Assembly (NCBI RefSeq): GCF_000177215.2
Contig: NZ_CM001368.1
Span: 3,603,625-3,667,624 of the forward strand
From: Solidesulfovibrio carbinoliphilus subsp. oakridgensis
Lineage (GTDB): Bacteria; Desulfobacterota; Desulfovibrionia; Desulfovibrionales; Desulfovibrionaceae
Direction of reading: 5' to 3'
Length of the DNA stretch: 64,000 nucleotides
In this document: one piece after another, positions 12,151-19,860 of the stretch
Numbering within the stretch: position 1 is the stretch's first letter
Layout: every line of letters starts with the position of its first letter
Position numbers and translations under genes: made by a program
The notes under the pieces: generated by a model
Databases searched by the model: none
Seen by the model: only the letters and a program-made list of their open reading frames with translations
Told to the model about the DNA's origin: nothing

Positions 12151-12240
12151 CAACGGGGGAAAAGTATGTGAGCACAGGCCGCTGAGGACCGGGTGACGGA
12201 AGTGTGCCCTGTTGTGCGAGAAGGGGGGCAGGAGAGCCTG

Positions 12241-12972
12241 ATGGAGAGTGAAACGGCTTTGGATTGGACGGCGTTGGCCGAGGAGCGACGGGAGCTGGAA
12301 CGGCGGGTGTACCGGCTGTCCGGCGCGGCCGAGGGGCGGGTGCGGGACTACGGCGCGGCCCGGGCGGCTCTTGGGGAGGTCGAGGCGTTTTTGGCCCTGT
12401 CGCCGGGCGTGGCGGCCCGGCTGGAGGAGCTGACGGCGGAACTCTTCGGCGAGGTGCTCGACGAAATCGAGGCCGACCTCAGCCACGCCGTGCGCGAAAT
12501 CCTCGGCCAGGACCGCACGGTCGTGTCCCGGCGCGAGGTCAAGGGCAACCGGCTTTGCATCGAATTCGACATGGAGCAGGGGGGCAATGTCGAGGACATC
12601 TGGTCGGGCCAGGGCGGGTCGGTCTGCAACATCCTGTCGGTCGGGCTGCGGCTCATTGCCCTGTCCCAGCTCGATCCGGCCGCGCACCGGCCGTTTCTGG
12701 TCCTCGACGAGCAGGACTGCTGGATCAAACCCGACCTGGTGCCCGGGTTCGTGCGCCTCATTTCCGCCATCGCCGACCGGCTCGGCATCCAGGTCCTCTA
12801 CATCAGCCACCACCCGGTGGATCTGTTTGCGGACCAGGCCCGCCGCGTCTTCGCCCTGCGCCCGGGCCGCGAAGACGGCCCCCGCCTGGAAATCCTGACC
12901 GACCGGGCCTTGAACGCGGCCACGCTTCCCGCCCTCGACGCCTCGGCAACCACCGCCCCCACCGACGACTGA
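12241..12972 (+). CDS. C-terminal half of a split Rad50/SMC-type ATPase
   Basis: A 243-residue protein; the ATG at 12241 is preferred because AGGAG sits about seven bases upstream (an in-frame start at 12193 is weaker). It has a short N-terminal helix (7-50), then motifs of the second half of an ABC/SMC ATPase: a signature-like SGQGGSVCN (122-130), Walker B FLVLDE (152-157), a D-loop region QDCWIKPD and the switch histidine in YISHH (187-191). There is no Walker A, so it cannot work alone and must complement the 9346 gene product. Repeat family A copies flank it in inverted orientation. Confidence 0.8.
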   Translation: MESETALDWTALAEERRELERRVYRLSGAAEGRVRDYGAARAALGEVEAFLALSPGVAARLEELTAELFGEVLDEIEADLSHAVREILGQDRTVVSRREVKGNRLCIEFDMEQGGNVEDIWSGQGGSVCNILSVGLRLIALSQLDPAAHRPFLVLDEQDCWIKPDLVPGFVRLISAIADRLGIQVLYISHHPVDLFADQARRVFALRPGREDGPRLEILTDRALNAATLPALDASATTAPTDD

Positions 12973-12997
12973 TCGCCCAAGCTCCCCCATCTCTCCC

Positions 12998-13048
12998 TTT
13001 CAGGGGGTCCGGGGGGGGATGATCCCCCCGGCCGCCGGAGGCATCTTC
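12998..13048 (-). repeat. Repeat family A, copy 2
   Basis: The reverse-orientation copy, with the 13-mer at 13030-13042 and a G-rich/C-rich stem around a central ATGATC. It sits behind the second ATPase half and just beyond the stop of the cysteine-rich peptide gene on the other strand, so it could shape the 3' ends of both transcripts. Confidence 0.85.
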
Positions 13049-13065
13049 GCTCTTCTCTTCCCGTA

Positions 13066-13236
13066 CTATCCGCAATTGCAACTGACGCAGCTGCAGCCCG
13101 GGCAGCCGCAGCCGACGCCGCTTTGGGGGTCGAGGGCGAAGGCGGCCAGGGCGTCGGCCGGGGCGGCCTTGGCCACGGCGAAGAGGCCAACAGTGAGGGT
13201 CAGGGCCAGGAGGGTGATAAGGATGATGCTTCGCAT
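13066..13236 (-). CDS. Small exported cysteine-rich peptide (CxCxxCxCxxCxC)
   Basis: A 56-residue open frame with AAGGAAG seven bases before its ATG. Residues 1-24 form a basic-then-hydrophobic signal peptide ending near AVAKAAPA. The mature part ends in CGCPGCSCVSCNCG, with cysteines at 43, 45, 48, 50, 53 and 55. The regular spacing suggests metal binding or a disulfide knot, or a modified-peptide core; no modification enzyme is adjacent. It lies 10 bases downstream of a CBS-domain gene on the same strand, so the two are probably co-transcribed. I do not recognise a family. Confidence 0.7.
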   Translation of the reverse strand: MRSIILITLLALTLTVGLFAVAKAAPADALAAFALDPQSGVGCGCPGCSCVSCNCG

Positions 13237-13246
13237 GGGTGCTTCC

Positions 13247-13708
13247 TTAGAGGTTTTGGACCAGGAAGTGGAGGATCATGCGCCGGCTGATTTCGCCGAC
13301 GAGGACGCCGTTGGGGTCGATGACCGGCAGGGCGGTGATGCCCTTGGTGACGATCAGTTCGCTGGCCATGACGAAGAGGTCTTCGGGGTGGGCGAAGGGG
13401 TAGTCCGCGTCCATGAGGCTGCCGACGCTGGTGTCGGAGATGGCGGCCATGTTGTGGCGCAGGGCGTCGAGGAGTTCCTCGCGGCCGTCGAGCCGGCCGG
13501 CCTTGGCCTGTTCGATGACCGGCGGCGGCACGATGACGGACAGGAGCATGTGGATGGTGACCACGCCGAGCAGCCGGTCGCAGTGGTCCACCACGTAGGT
13601 GTTGCGAAAGATGTGGGCCATGCCGCCGTACCAGATGAGCACATGGCCGACCGGAGCCTCGGCGCGTACCTTGATGACGTTTGTTCGCATGATATCGGCT
13701 ATTTGCAT
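13247..13708 (-). CDS. CBS-domain protein
   Basis: A 153-residue protein made of a CBS pair. It begins IADIMRTNVIKVRAEA, the usual first strand-helix of a CBS unit, and the second unit contains ELIVTKGITALPVIDPNGVLVGEIS. Such stand-alone modules bind adenine nucleotides and regulate a partner. Ribosome-site sequence in front of the chosen ATG is weak; an in-frame start about 15 codons upstream is possible. The cysteine-rich peptide gene follows immediately on the same strand. Confidence 0.82.
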   Translation of the reverse strand: MQIADIMRTNVIKVRAEAPVGHVLIWYGGMAHIFRNTYVVDHCDRLLGVVTIHMLLSVIVPPPVIEQAKAGRLDGREELLDALRHNMAAISDTSVGSLMDADYPFAHPEDLFVMASELIVTKGITALPVIDPNGVLVGEISRRMILHFLVQNL

Positions 13709-13853
13709 GGTGATATCCGGGCCTGTATTTGTGAAAAAAAGTACGACGAACATAGCAGGCCCGAACGGGGGCGTAAAGGGATTCCCGCCCGCCGTCGGTT
13801 GCCGCACGGGAGACTTTTGCGTGCGGCAACCGCCGGTTGTGCGGTCGCGGGGG

Positions 13854-15050
13854 CTAGGAAAGGAGGGCCGAGACGAGCGGCACCAGGACACAGCCCGCGG
13901 CCGCGCCGGCCAGGGCGGCGGGGCATGGCGGGGCAAGGGCGGGGGCGGGTAGGCCGGACGGTTCCCGGCGGCCCAGGCCCCGGCACACGCCCAGGGTCTC
14001 GCCGGCCAGGAAGGCGGCGGCCAGGGCCGGGAGATGGACGAACAGGGCCCCGGCGTAGAGGTCGTAGAGGAGCAGCAGGCCGACCAAGGCGGCGGCTTCG
14101 GCCAGGCCGGCGGCGGCCGCCCGGGCCGCGTCCGGGGAGAGGCCGGGCAGGCGTTTCCGGTCGCCCAGGGCCACGAGGGCTCCGGCCAGGAGCGCGGCCA
14201 CGGCGAGCCCCGTGGGCAGGCCGGTCGGCGACGGCCGGCCGGGCGCTTCCTGACGGGCCAGGACCTGGGCCGCCCGGGGCGTGGCCGGAATGGCGTCGAT
14301 GGGGCACTGCCAGGCAAAGGCCTGCAACCTGGCGTCAATGAGTCCCGAGACCGGCAGCAGCAGCACGAAGAGCAGGGCCAAGAGCGACAGCCAGGATTCC
14401 AGACGTCGCCCGCCCGGGGCCCCGGCCGCGCAGAGAAGCCCGGCCCCGGCGCAGCCGATGCCGATGTCCAGACAGGCGTTTAGGGGCGAAAGCTTGGGGA
14501 TGGCCACGAACTGGACAAAGAGCGCGCCCAAAACCCCGGCCAGGGGCACGGCCAGGGGCAGGGGCAGCCGGGCGGCCGGGGCCGGGGCTTTGCGTCCGGC
14601 CACGTCCGCCACCAGGGCCAGGCCGATGCCGAGGCAAAGGCCCACCGGCAGGAAGGCGACCAGCCCCGAGCCGAGGACGGCAAGGGGCGCGAGCGCCGTG
14701 CCGGCCAGACGGGCCAGACCCGGCCGGACAAGGCTCGCCAGGGCCAGGGTGGCGGGCAGGCACAGGGCGAGAAACCCCAGGAGCGGGGCGAGCTGGTCGG
14801 CCGGATCGCGGCCCGCCGGCCGGCGGCGGCCAAGGACGGTCCCGGCCGCCATGGCCAGGGGGAGCACGGCCAGGGACGCGGCCATGGCCAGGGTGTTGCC
14901 GCAAAAAAGGAGCAGGTGTTCCCGCAAAAGCAGGCAGGTAAGCGCCGTGCCGGCGAAACCCAGGGCAAGGGCGGCCGGCAGGGGACGGCCGGTATGTTCG
15001 GCGTGGCCGCCTGGGCCGGACGGGCCGGCGTGGTCGGAGGGGTGCGTCAT
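13854..15050 (-). CDS. Polytopic membrane protein, possibly spermidine-synthase-like membrane region
   Basis: A 398-residue protein with about ten hydrophobic segments separated by short Arg/Pro-rich loops, and almost no soluble domain. Its N-terminal pattern (LGFAGTALTCLLLREH then a second helix ending GTVLGRRR) recalls the membrane half of fused spermidine-synthase-like proteins, but no synthase domain is present. The start overlaps the stop of the channel gene (ATGA), indicating translational coupling. The function is unknown; a transport or channel-accessory role is inference from the coupling. Confidence 0.7.
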   Translation of the reverse strand: MTHPSDHAGPSGPGGHAEHTGRPLPAALALGFAGTALTCLLLREHLLLFCGNTLAMAASLAVLPLAMAAGTVLGRRRPAGRDPADQLAPLLGFLALCLPATLALASLVRPGLARLAGTALAPLAVLGSGLVAFLPVGLCLGIGLALVADVAGRKAPAPAARLPLPLAVPLAGVLGALFVQFVAIPKLSPLNACLDIGIGCAGAGLLCAAGAPGGRRLESWLSLLALLFVLLLPVSGLIDARLQAFAWQCPIDAIPATPRAAQVLARQEAPGRPSPTGLPTGLAVAALLAGALVALGDRKRLPGLSPDAARAAAAGLAEAAALVGLLLLYDLYAGALFVHLPALAAAFLAGETLGVCRGLGRREPSGLPAPALAPPCPAALAGAAAGCVLVPLVSALLS

Positions 15051-16540
15051 AAAAAGAGCTTGCAGAACCTGGCAAACAGGGTTGTCGCCTCGTCCACGGC
15101 CTGGGGGGCGGTGGCGCTGCGGTTGGCGGCGGCCCGGGCGGCGAAGATGCCGCGCACCCGGTCCACGATTTCGGGATTGCGCGACAGGACCATGCGGAAG
15201 GCCTCCCGGTCCACTTCCAGGCACCGGGTCGTTTCCACGGCCCGCACGTCGGCCTGGCGCGGCTCGCCGGTCAAGAGCGCCATCTCGCCGAAGATCTGGC
15301 CCGGCGCCAGCCTGGCCACCTCCTTGCCGTCCAGGACCACGGCCACGAGCCCGGACAGGATGATCGACATGGTGGTCCCGGTCTCGCCCTTGGCCATGAT
15401 GGTCTGGCCCGGGGAGAAGCGGCGCGGCACCGACACCCGGGCCAGCATGGCGAGGTCCGCCTCGGCCATGCCGGCGAGCAGTTCCACGCCGGCCAGGGCG
15501 GCGAGGTCGGTGCCGGGCGCGTCCTCGCCGGCCGGTTTGCCCTTGAGCAGGCGGCGGGCCGGGGCCGGGATCTCGATGCCGCGCTCCAGGAACTGGTACC
15601 AGACCGTGGACAGGACCGCGTCGGCCGCGGGCAGCCGGCCGCCATAGCCCGTGACGCTATAGGAGGCGGCGTAGACGAGCCGGTCGGCCTGGATCTCGTG
15701 GAGCCGGGCCACGGGCGCGGGGCTTTTGACCACGCCCTCGGCCCGGCCAAGGGCCGTCAGGATGGCGGACTTGACCTTGACCGGCGGGGCGTCCAGGGGG
15801 GCCGGCACGTAGAGGACTTGGCGCAGGGTCGAGTCGGGCCGGTCGTAGTTGACGAGCCGGTCCTTGGCCACGGTGTTGTTCGGCAACAGCGCCTCGTTGC
15901 CGTCGGCGGTCACGACCTTGGTGTAGCGCCAGGTCACTTCCGTCACCTGGCCGTCCACGTCCCCGACCCGGATCCAGTCGCCTTCCTGGAAGGGCTTTTC
16001 GATCTGGAGCAAAAGTCCGGAAAAGAGGCTGCCGATGGTGTCCTGCATGGACAGGCCGATGACGGCCGTGAGGATGGCCGAGGAGGTCAAAAGCGAGCCG
16101 AGCTGGATGTCGAAGAGCTGACTGAGGGCCAGGCCCAGGAGCACGGCCAGGAGGCAGAACTTGAGCAGGTCCTGGAGGATGTGGCGGCCGGGTTTGCCGA
16201 GGGCCCGGCCCGGCAGGAGCTTGGCGTAGAGGAAATCCACGGCGTGGCCGCCGGCCATCCAGGCCATGGCCAGGGAGAGCAGGATGAAGGCCCGCTCGGC
16301 CTGGGTCCGGGCCTGCGGCGCGAGGCTGCCGTGCAGGCCCCACAGGAGGCCGAGGCCGGCAAGCCACTTGACGAGCCCCCCCAGGGAGCGGCTAATGACC
16401 CCCCGGCGGCGCAGGAGGCCGAGCACGGCCGAGATCGCCAGAAAGGCGGCCACAAAGGCGGCCAGCCGGATGCCGAAGGTCAGCACGAGGCGGCCGAAGT
16501 CGGACAGGCCCGGGGGCAGGGATAACAGACCGGGGAACAA
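15047..16540 (-). CDS. MscS-like channel with C-terminal cyclic-nucleotide-binding domain
   Basis: A 497-residue inner-membrane protein. Four hydrophobic helices occupy residues 20-165, followed by the MscS core (GLSMQDTIGSLFSG at 162-175, then FQEGDWIRVGDVDGQVTEV at 184-202). The last 150 residues form a cNMP-binding domain with a phosphate-binding cassette containing GEMALLTGEPRQADVRA. Related bacterial channels are gated by cAMP rather than membrane tension. It is co-translated with the downstream polytopic membrane protein and divergent from tatD. Confidence 0.9.
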   Translation of the reverse strand: MFPGLLSLPPGLSDFGRLVLTFGIRLAAFVAAFLAISAVLGLLRRRGVISRSLGGLVKWLAGLGLLWGLHGSLAPQARTQAERAFILLSLAMAWMAGGHAVDFLYAKLLPGRALGKPGRHILQDLLKFCLLAVLLGLALSQLFDIQLGSLLTSSAILTAVIGLSMQDTIGSLFSGLLLQIEKPFQEGDWIRVGDVDGQVTEVTWRYTKVVTADGNEALLPNNTVAKDRLVNYDRPDSTLRQVLYVPAPLDAPPVKVKSAILTALGRAEGVVKSPAPVARLHEIQADRLVYAASYSVTGYGGRLPAADAVLSTVWYQFLERGIEIPAPARRLLKGKPAGEDAPGTDLAALAGVELLAGMAEADLAMLARVSVPRRFSPGQTIMAKGETGTTMSIILSGLVAVVLDGKEVARLAPGQIFGEMALLTGEPRQADVRAVETTRCLEVDREAFRMVLSRNPEIVDRVRGIFAARAAANRSATAPQAVDEATTLFARFCKLFL

Positions 16541-16635
16541 GGGGCGCGGCTCCTTCTCGGGTTTCCGCCCTCCTACGTGGCCTGTGCCCTGGCGTCAACG
16601 CGGCCGCCGCCATGGTGCGGAAAGGGAGCAGCAAG

Positions 16636-17460
16636 GTGTCCAAAAAGAAACGGGAACGGCCGGATCCGGCCAGCCTGGGGCTGGCCCGGGTGGGGGTGGA
16701 GAGCCACGCCCACCTGGACATGGGAGAATACGAGGCCGGCGAGATCGGACCGGTCCTCGACCGGGCGGCAGCGGCCGGCGTGGCCCGGGTGGGGAACGTG
16801 TTTCTGGGGCCGGCGGCCTTTGCCGCCCACCGGCAGTATTTCGACGACCGGCCCGAGGTCTTTTTCCTGTGCGGCATCCATCCCTGCGATGCGGCCAAGG
16901 CCGCGCCCGGCGACCTGCCGGCCCTGGAGGCGGCCTTTCGCGCCGAGCCGCGGCTGCGGGCCATGGGCGAGATCGGGCTCGACTATTACTGGGACCAGGA
17001 GACCAAGGCCGTGCAGCGGCAGGTCCTTGGCGACCAGCTGGCCCTGGCCCGGTCCCTCGACGTTCCCGTGGCCATCCACAGCCGGGAGGCCGAGGCCGAC
17101 ACCCTCTCGGTCCTGGACGACCTGGGGTTTCGGGACCGGCCCCTGGTGTGGCACTGTTTCGGCGGCGGGGCCGACCTGGCCCGGGAGGTCCTGTCCCGGG
17201 GGTGGCAGGTTTCCATTCCGGGACCCGTCACCTATCCCAAGAACACCGATCTGGCCGCAGCCGTGGCGGCCATGGACCTCGGCCGGGTGCTCCTTGAGAC
17301 CGACGCGCCCTTTCTCTCGCCCGAGCCCTGGCGCGGCAAGCGCAACGAGCCGGCCTACCTGGCCTTCACCGCCGCCCGGGTGGCCGAACTCACGGGCCGC
17401 GACGTGGCCGCCGTCTGGCAGGCGACCGGCGACAACGCCCGGCGTTTTTTCGGGCTCTAG
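16636..17460 (+). CDS. TatD-family metal-dependent hydrolase
   Basis: A 274-residue TIM-barrel hydrolase. I prefer the GTG at 16636, with GGGAG seven bases upstream; an in-frame ATG at 16612 would add eight residues. Metal ligands are visible in ESHAHLD, the glutamate of MGEIGLDYYW, the histidines of VAIHSRE and VWHCFGG, and LLETDAPFLSP. TatD proteins are cytoplasmic DNases or related hydrolases used in DNA repair and quality control. Length is normal for the family. Confidence 0.9.
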   Translation: MSKKKRERPDPASLGLARVGVESHAHLDMGEYEAGEIGPVLDRAAAAGVARVGNVFLGPAAFAAHRQYFDDRPEVFFLCGIHPCDAAKAAPGDLPALEAAFRAEPRLRAMGEIGLDYYWDQETKAVQRQVLGDQLALARSLDVPVAIHSREAEADTLSVLDDLGFRDRPLVWHCFGGGADLAREVLSRGWQVSIPGPVTYPKNTDLAAAVAAMDLGRVLLETDAPFLSPEPWRGKRNEPAYLAFTAARVAELTGRDVAAVWQATGDNARRFFGL

Positions 17461-17568
17461 CCGGTTTCACGCCCAGGGCCGCCACGGGATCCCGGCGACT
17501 TGCCGAAAATCCGGCGGCCGGCTACACTGCCGCAGCAACCACGCAACATCCCGGGGGAAGGCACGGAT

Positions 17569-18210
17569 ATGGCTCTTTACATCACCACCCAAGGCGACAT
17601 CGACCAGATCATCGTCTCCTCGCTGCCGCGGGCCTTTGTGCAGAAGATCTACCGCCACTGTTGGGGCAAGAACAACACCCCCTACTTTGCCGGCAACTGC
17701 TTTCGGGGCGTGCTCTATTTCGACGAACGGCTGGCCGGAAAATATGCCGAGGACCTGGGCCTTCTCTGGCGGGGCTGGCTTTCGGTCGACAAATTCTACC
17801 ACCGGACCGGCTCGTCCTACGAGCACGGCCTGACGCTTGCCGTCCGGGCGGACGGCGAGGCGTCGACCCTCTCCTCGGTCGGCATCCCGGTGCTCGAGAC
17901 CCGGCCGCAGCTCGGGGACTACCTCGGCCGGCTCGGCGAGGACGAGGTGCTTTGTCTGCTCGGGTCCGTGGACAAGGGCGAGATGGTTTTTTCCCTGCCC
18001 GATTTCACCGGCCCCTTTGACCCGGACAAGCTCGTCCTCCAGGTGGACCGCCTTTCGGACCTCTACTGCGAGGAAGCCGTCGTCACGGGTCTGGCCTACG
18101 ACGGCCGGCGGCTGTCCATGGAAAGCGGCGATTCCCGGGGCAAGAACATGATCGACCCGCTGCTCGTCGGCCGCGACGGCAAGCTCCTCGACATGTACGA
18201 TTTCGCCTGA
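17569..18210 (+). CDS. Hypothetical soluble protein
   Basis: A 213-residue protein that I cannot place in a family. The start at 17569 follows GGGGGAAGG at good spacing; the sequence upstream of it in frame looks non-coding. No signal peptide or membrane segment is present. The composition is balanced, with acidic loops and aromatic residues (YRHCWGKNNTPYF, GLLWRGWLSVDKFYHRTGS), which suggests a folded cytoplasmic domain. It follows tatD by 108 bases and precedes a response regulator, with a promoter-like sequence between. Confidence 0.75.
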   Translation: MALYITTQGDIDQIIVSSLPRAFVQKIYRHCWGKNNTPYFAGNCFRGVLYFDERLAGKYAEDLGLLWRGWLSVDKFYHRTGSSYEHGLTLAVRADGEASTLSSVGIPVLETRPQLGDYLGRLGEDEVLCLLGSVDKGEMVFSLPDFTGPFDPDKLVLQVDRLSDLYCEEAVVTGLAYDGRRLSMESGDSRGKNMIDPLLVGRDGKLLDMYDFA

Positions 18211-18266
18211 GCCCGACGCGGCCGGGCGACCGGCATCCCCTGTCCTTCGAAGGAGGCGGGGGATTG

Positions 18267-18295
18267 TTGACGCCGTTGTCGTGGCAGTCTATCAA
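18267..18295 (+). promoter_or_regulatory. Sigma-70-type promoter upstream of the response regulator
   Basis: TTGACG (18267-18272), a 17-base spacer and TATCAA (18290-18295), matching the housekeeping consensus at eight or more positions. It lies about 65 bases ahead of the response regulator's GTG start. Confidence 0.55.
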
Positions 18296-18358
18296 TAAAA
18301 GTATCGGTTTCCTTTTCGAAAACCCCATGCCGTGCAAACCGTTCCGGGAGGCCGCCCC

Positions 18359-18736
18359 GTGAAAACCGTACTGGTCGTGGACGACGACCCGAGCATCCGT
18401 GCGCTGATTCGCCTGTATCTGGAGGGAGCGGGCTATGCCGTGATCGAGGCGGCGGACGGGCGGCTGGCCATGTCGGCCCTGGCCGGGCAGCCCGTGGACC
18501 TGGTGGTGCTCGATATCTTCATGCCCGAGATGGACGGCCTGGAGGTGCTCCAAGTGCTGCGCGACCAGTGCCAGTCCTGCAAGGTCATGGCCATATCCGG
18601 CGGTTCGGCCAAGATCGGCCTGGACCTGCTGGACCATGCCACCATCTTCGGAGCGGACGCGGTGCTGGAAAAGCCTTTCGGCGCGGCCCGGCTCCTCGAA
18701 AAGACCGCCGCCCTGATCGGCACGGCCGCCGGCTGA
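18359..18736 (+). CDS. Single-domain response regulator
   Basis: A 125-residue receiver domain. The GTG start is fixed by GGGAGG seven bases upstream. Phosphorylation residues are present: acidic D8-D9-D10, acceptor D52 in VVLDIFMPEMDG, AISGG and the lysine of LEKPFG. There is no output domain, so it acts by protein contact, as CheY-like proteins do. It converges on a receiver-Hpt gene, which raises the possibility that the two belong to one phosphorelay. Confidence 0.9.
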   Translation: MKTVLVVDDDPSIRALIRLYLEGAGYAVIEAADGRLAMSALAGQPVDLVVLDIFMPEMDGLEVLQVLRDQCQSCKVMAISGGSAKIGLDLLDHATIFGADAVLEKPFGAARLLEKTAALIGTAAG

Positions 18737-18746
18737 TCCGTCCACC

Positions 18747-19478
18747 TCAGCCGGCGAAGCCTCTTTGGGCCCGGGCCAGGAGTTCCCGGGCCAGGGCCAT
18801 GCAGGTGGCCGCCGCCGCGGCATCGCCCTGGCCGCCGGCCAGTTCCAGGGTCCTGGCCGCCTGGCCGAGGTCGGCGAATCCGTAGGACAGGGCCGCCCCC
18901 TTGAGCTTGTGGCCCTGGGCCCGCACCACTTCCAGATCCTCGGCTTGCAGGGCCCGCCGGGCCGTATCCAGGGTTTCGCCGGCCGTGGCGAAAAAAAGCG
19001 GCAACAGCGGCCGCAGCATGTCCGCGTCCGGCCTGTCGGCCGCCTGGAGCGAGACCGGCGGTTGCGGGGCCGGCCTCGTCCGGGGGGCGTTTTCCCCCAG
19101 ATGCCGGGCCACGGTGTCGAGCACCAGGGCCTTGCCCACGGGCTTGACCAGGAAGTCCGTGCACCCGGCCGCCTCGCACCGCAGGCGGAATTCGTCCAGG
19201 CCGTAGGCCGTCAGGGCCAGGATGGGAACGGGCGGCCCGGGCCGGCCGCGTTCCATGGCCCGCATGGCCCGGGTGGCCTCGTAGCCGTCCATGACCGGCA
19301 TTTCCAGATCCATGAAGACGAGGTCGTAGGGCGCGGCCGCGAACAGGGCCACGGCCTCGCGGCCGTTTTCCGCGTTGTCCGTCCGGTAGGGGCCGCCGAG
19401 AAACAGGCGCATGAGCGCCAGATTGTCGGCGTTGTCGTCCACCAGCAGGATGCGGGGCCTTTGGGCGGTGCTGGGCAT
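18747..19478 (-). CDS. Receiver-Hpt phosphorelay protein
   Basis: A 243-residue two-domain protein. The receiver (1-130) has acceptor D57 in VFMDLEMPVMDGYEAT and the usual Thr and Lys (LALTAYG, FLVKPVG). The linker is Pro/Arg rich. The C-terminal Hpt domain (155-243) carries the phosphohistidine H190 in AQGHKLKGAALSYG. This layout normally sits in the middle of a phosphorelay downstream of a hybrid kinase. The kinase is not encoded nearby; the PAS kinase at 8-9 kb is a candidate only by proximity. Confidence 0.88.
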   Translation of the reverse strand: MPSTAQRPRILLVDDNADNLALMRLFLGGPYRTDNAENGREAVALFAAAPYDLVFMDLEMPVMDGYEATRAMRAMERGRPGPPVPILALTAYGLDEFRLRCEAAGCTDFLVKPVGKALVLDTVARHLGENAPRTRPAPQPPVSLQAADRPDADMLRPLLPLFFATAGETLDTARRALQAEDLEVVRAQGHKLKGAALSYGFADLGQAARTLELAGGQGDAAAAATCMALARELLARAQRGFAG

Positions 19479-19560
19479 GGGCAGGTTCCCGGTTGTGGGT
19501 GGAGGGTGCGCGGCGGGCGCGCCCCGAGTCCAGCAAACCTCGCAAGGATCCTGGCCGTAC

Positions 19561-19860
19561 TTAGACAAGCGGGGAACGGTTGGCAACCCCGAAATCGGCC
19601 GGCCGCAGGCAGACGGCCGCTTCCGGACAGACGGCGGCCAGGTCCCGGACAAAGCCCTCCACCCGGCCGGCCGCGTCCGGGGCATAGGTCAGGCGCACCA
19701 CGGCCGCGAACCGGTCGACCACGGTCGGCAGGGCCAGGTTGTCCTCGGCCTCGAGCAGAAACCGCAGCATGGCCACGTGGCGCGGCAAAAGGCGCACGTA
19801 GAGCCGGGCCGAGGTCCGGGGCGGGACGTAGGGCGGCTGCCGCCGGGGACGCCGCCTCAC
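19561..19860 (-). CDS. DUF4911-like small protein
   Basis: A 99-residue frame starting at a GTG that overlaps the stop of the M24 peptidase (GTGA), so it reads as the second gene of a coupled pair. After an Arg/Pro-rich leader, residues 20-75 (YVRLLPRHVAMLRFLLEAED then TVVDRFAAVVRLTY) resemble DUF4911, a small domain found in related sulfate reducers. The function is not known. The family assignment is from memory of the pattern and would need a profile search. Confidence 0.65.
   Translation of the reverse strand: MRRRPRRQPPYVPPRTSARLYVRLLPRHVAMLRFLLEAEDNLALPTVVDRFAAVVRLTYAPDAAGRVEGFVRDLAAVCPEAAVCLRPADFGVANRSPLV

Noticed and set aside
17500-17568. An upstream start for the 213-residue hypothetical protein
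   Set aside because: The extra 23 residues have no ribosome site, while GGGGGAAGG precedes the ATG at 17569.
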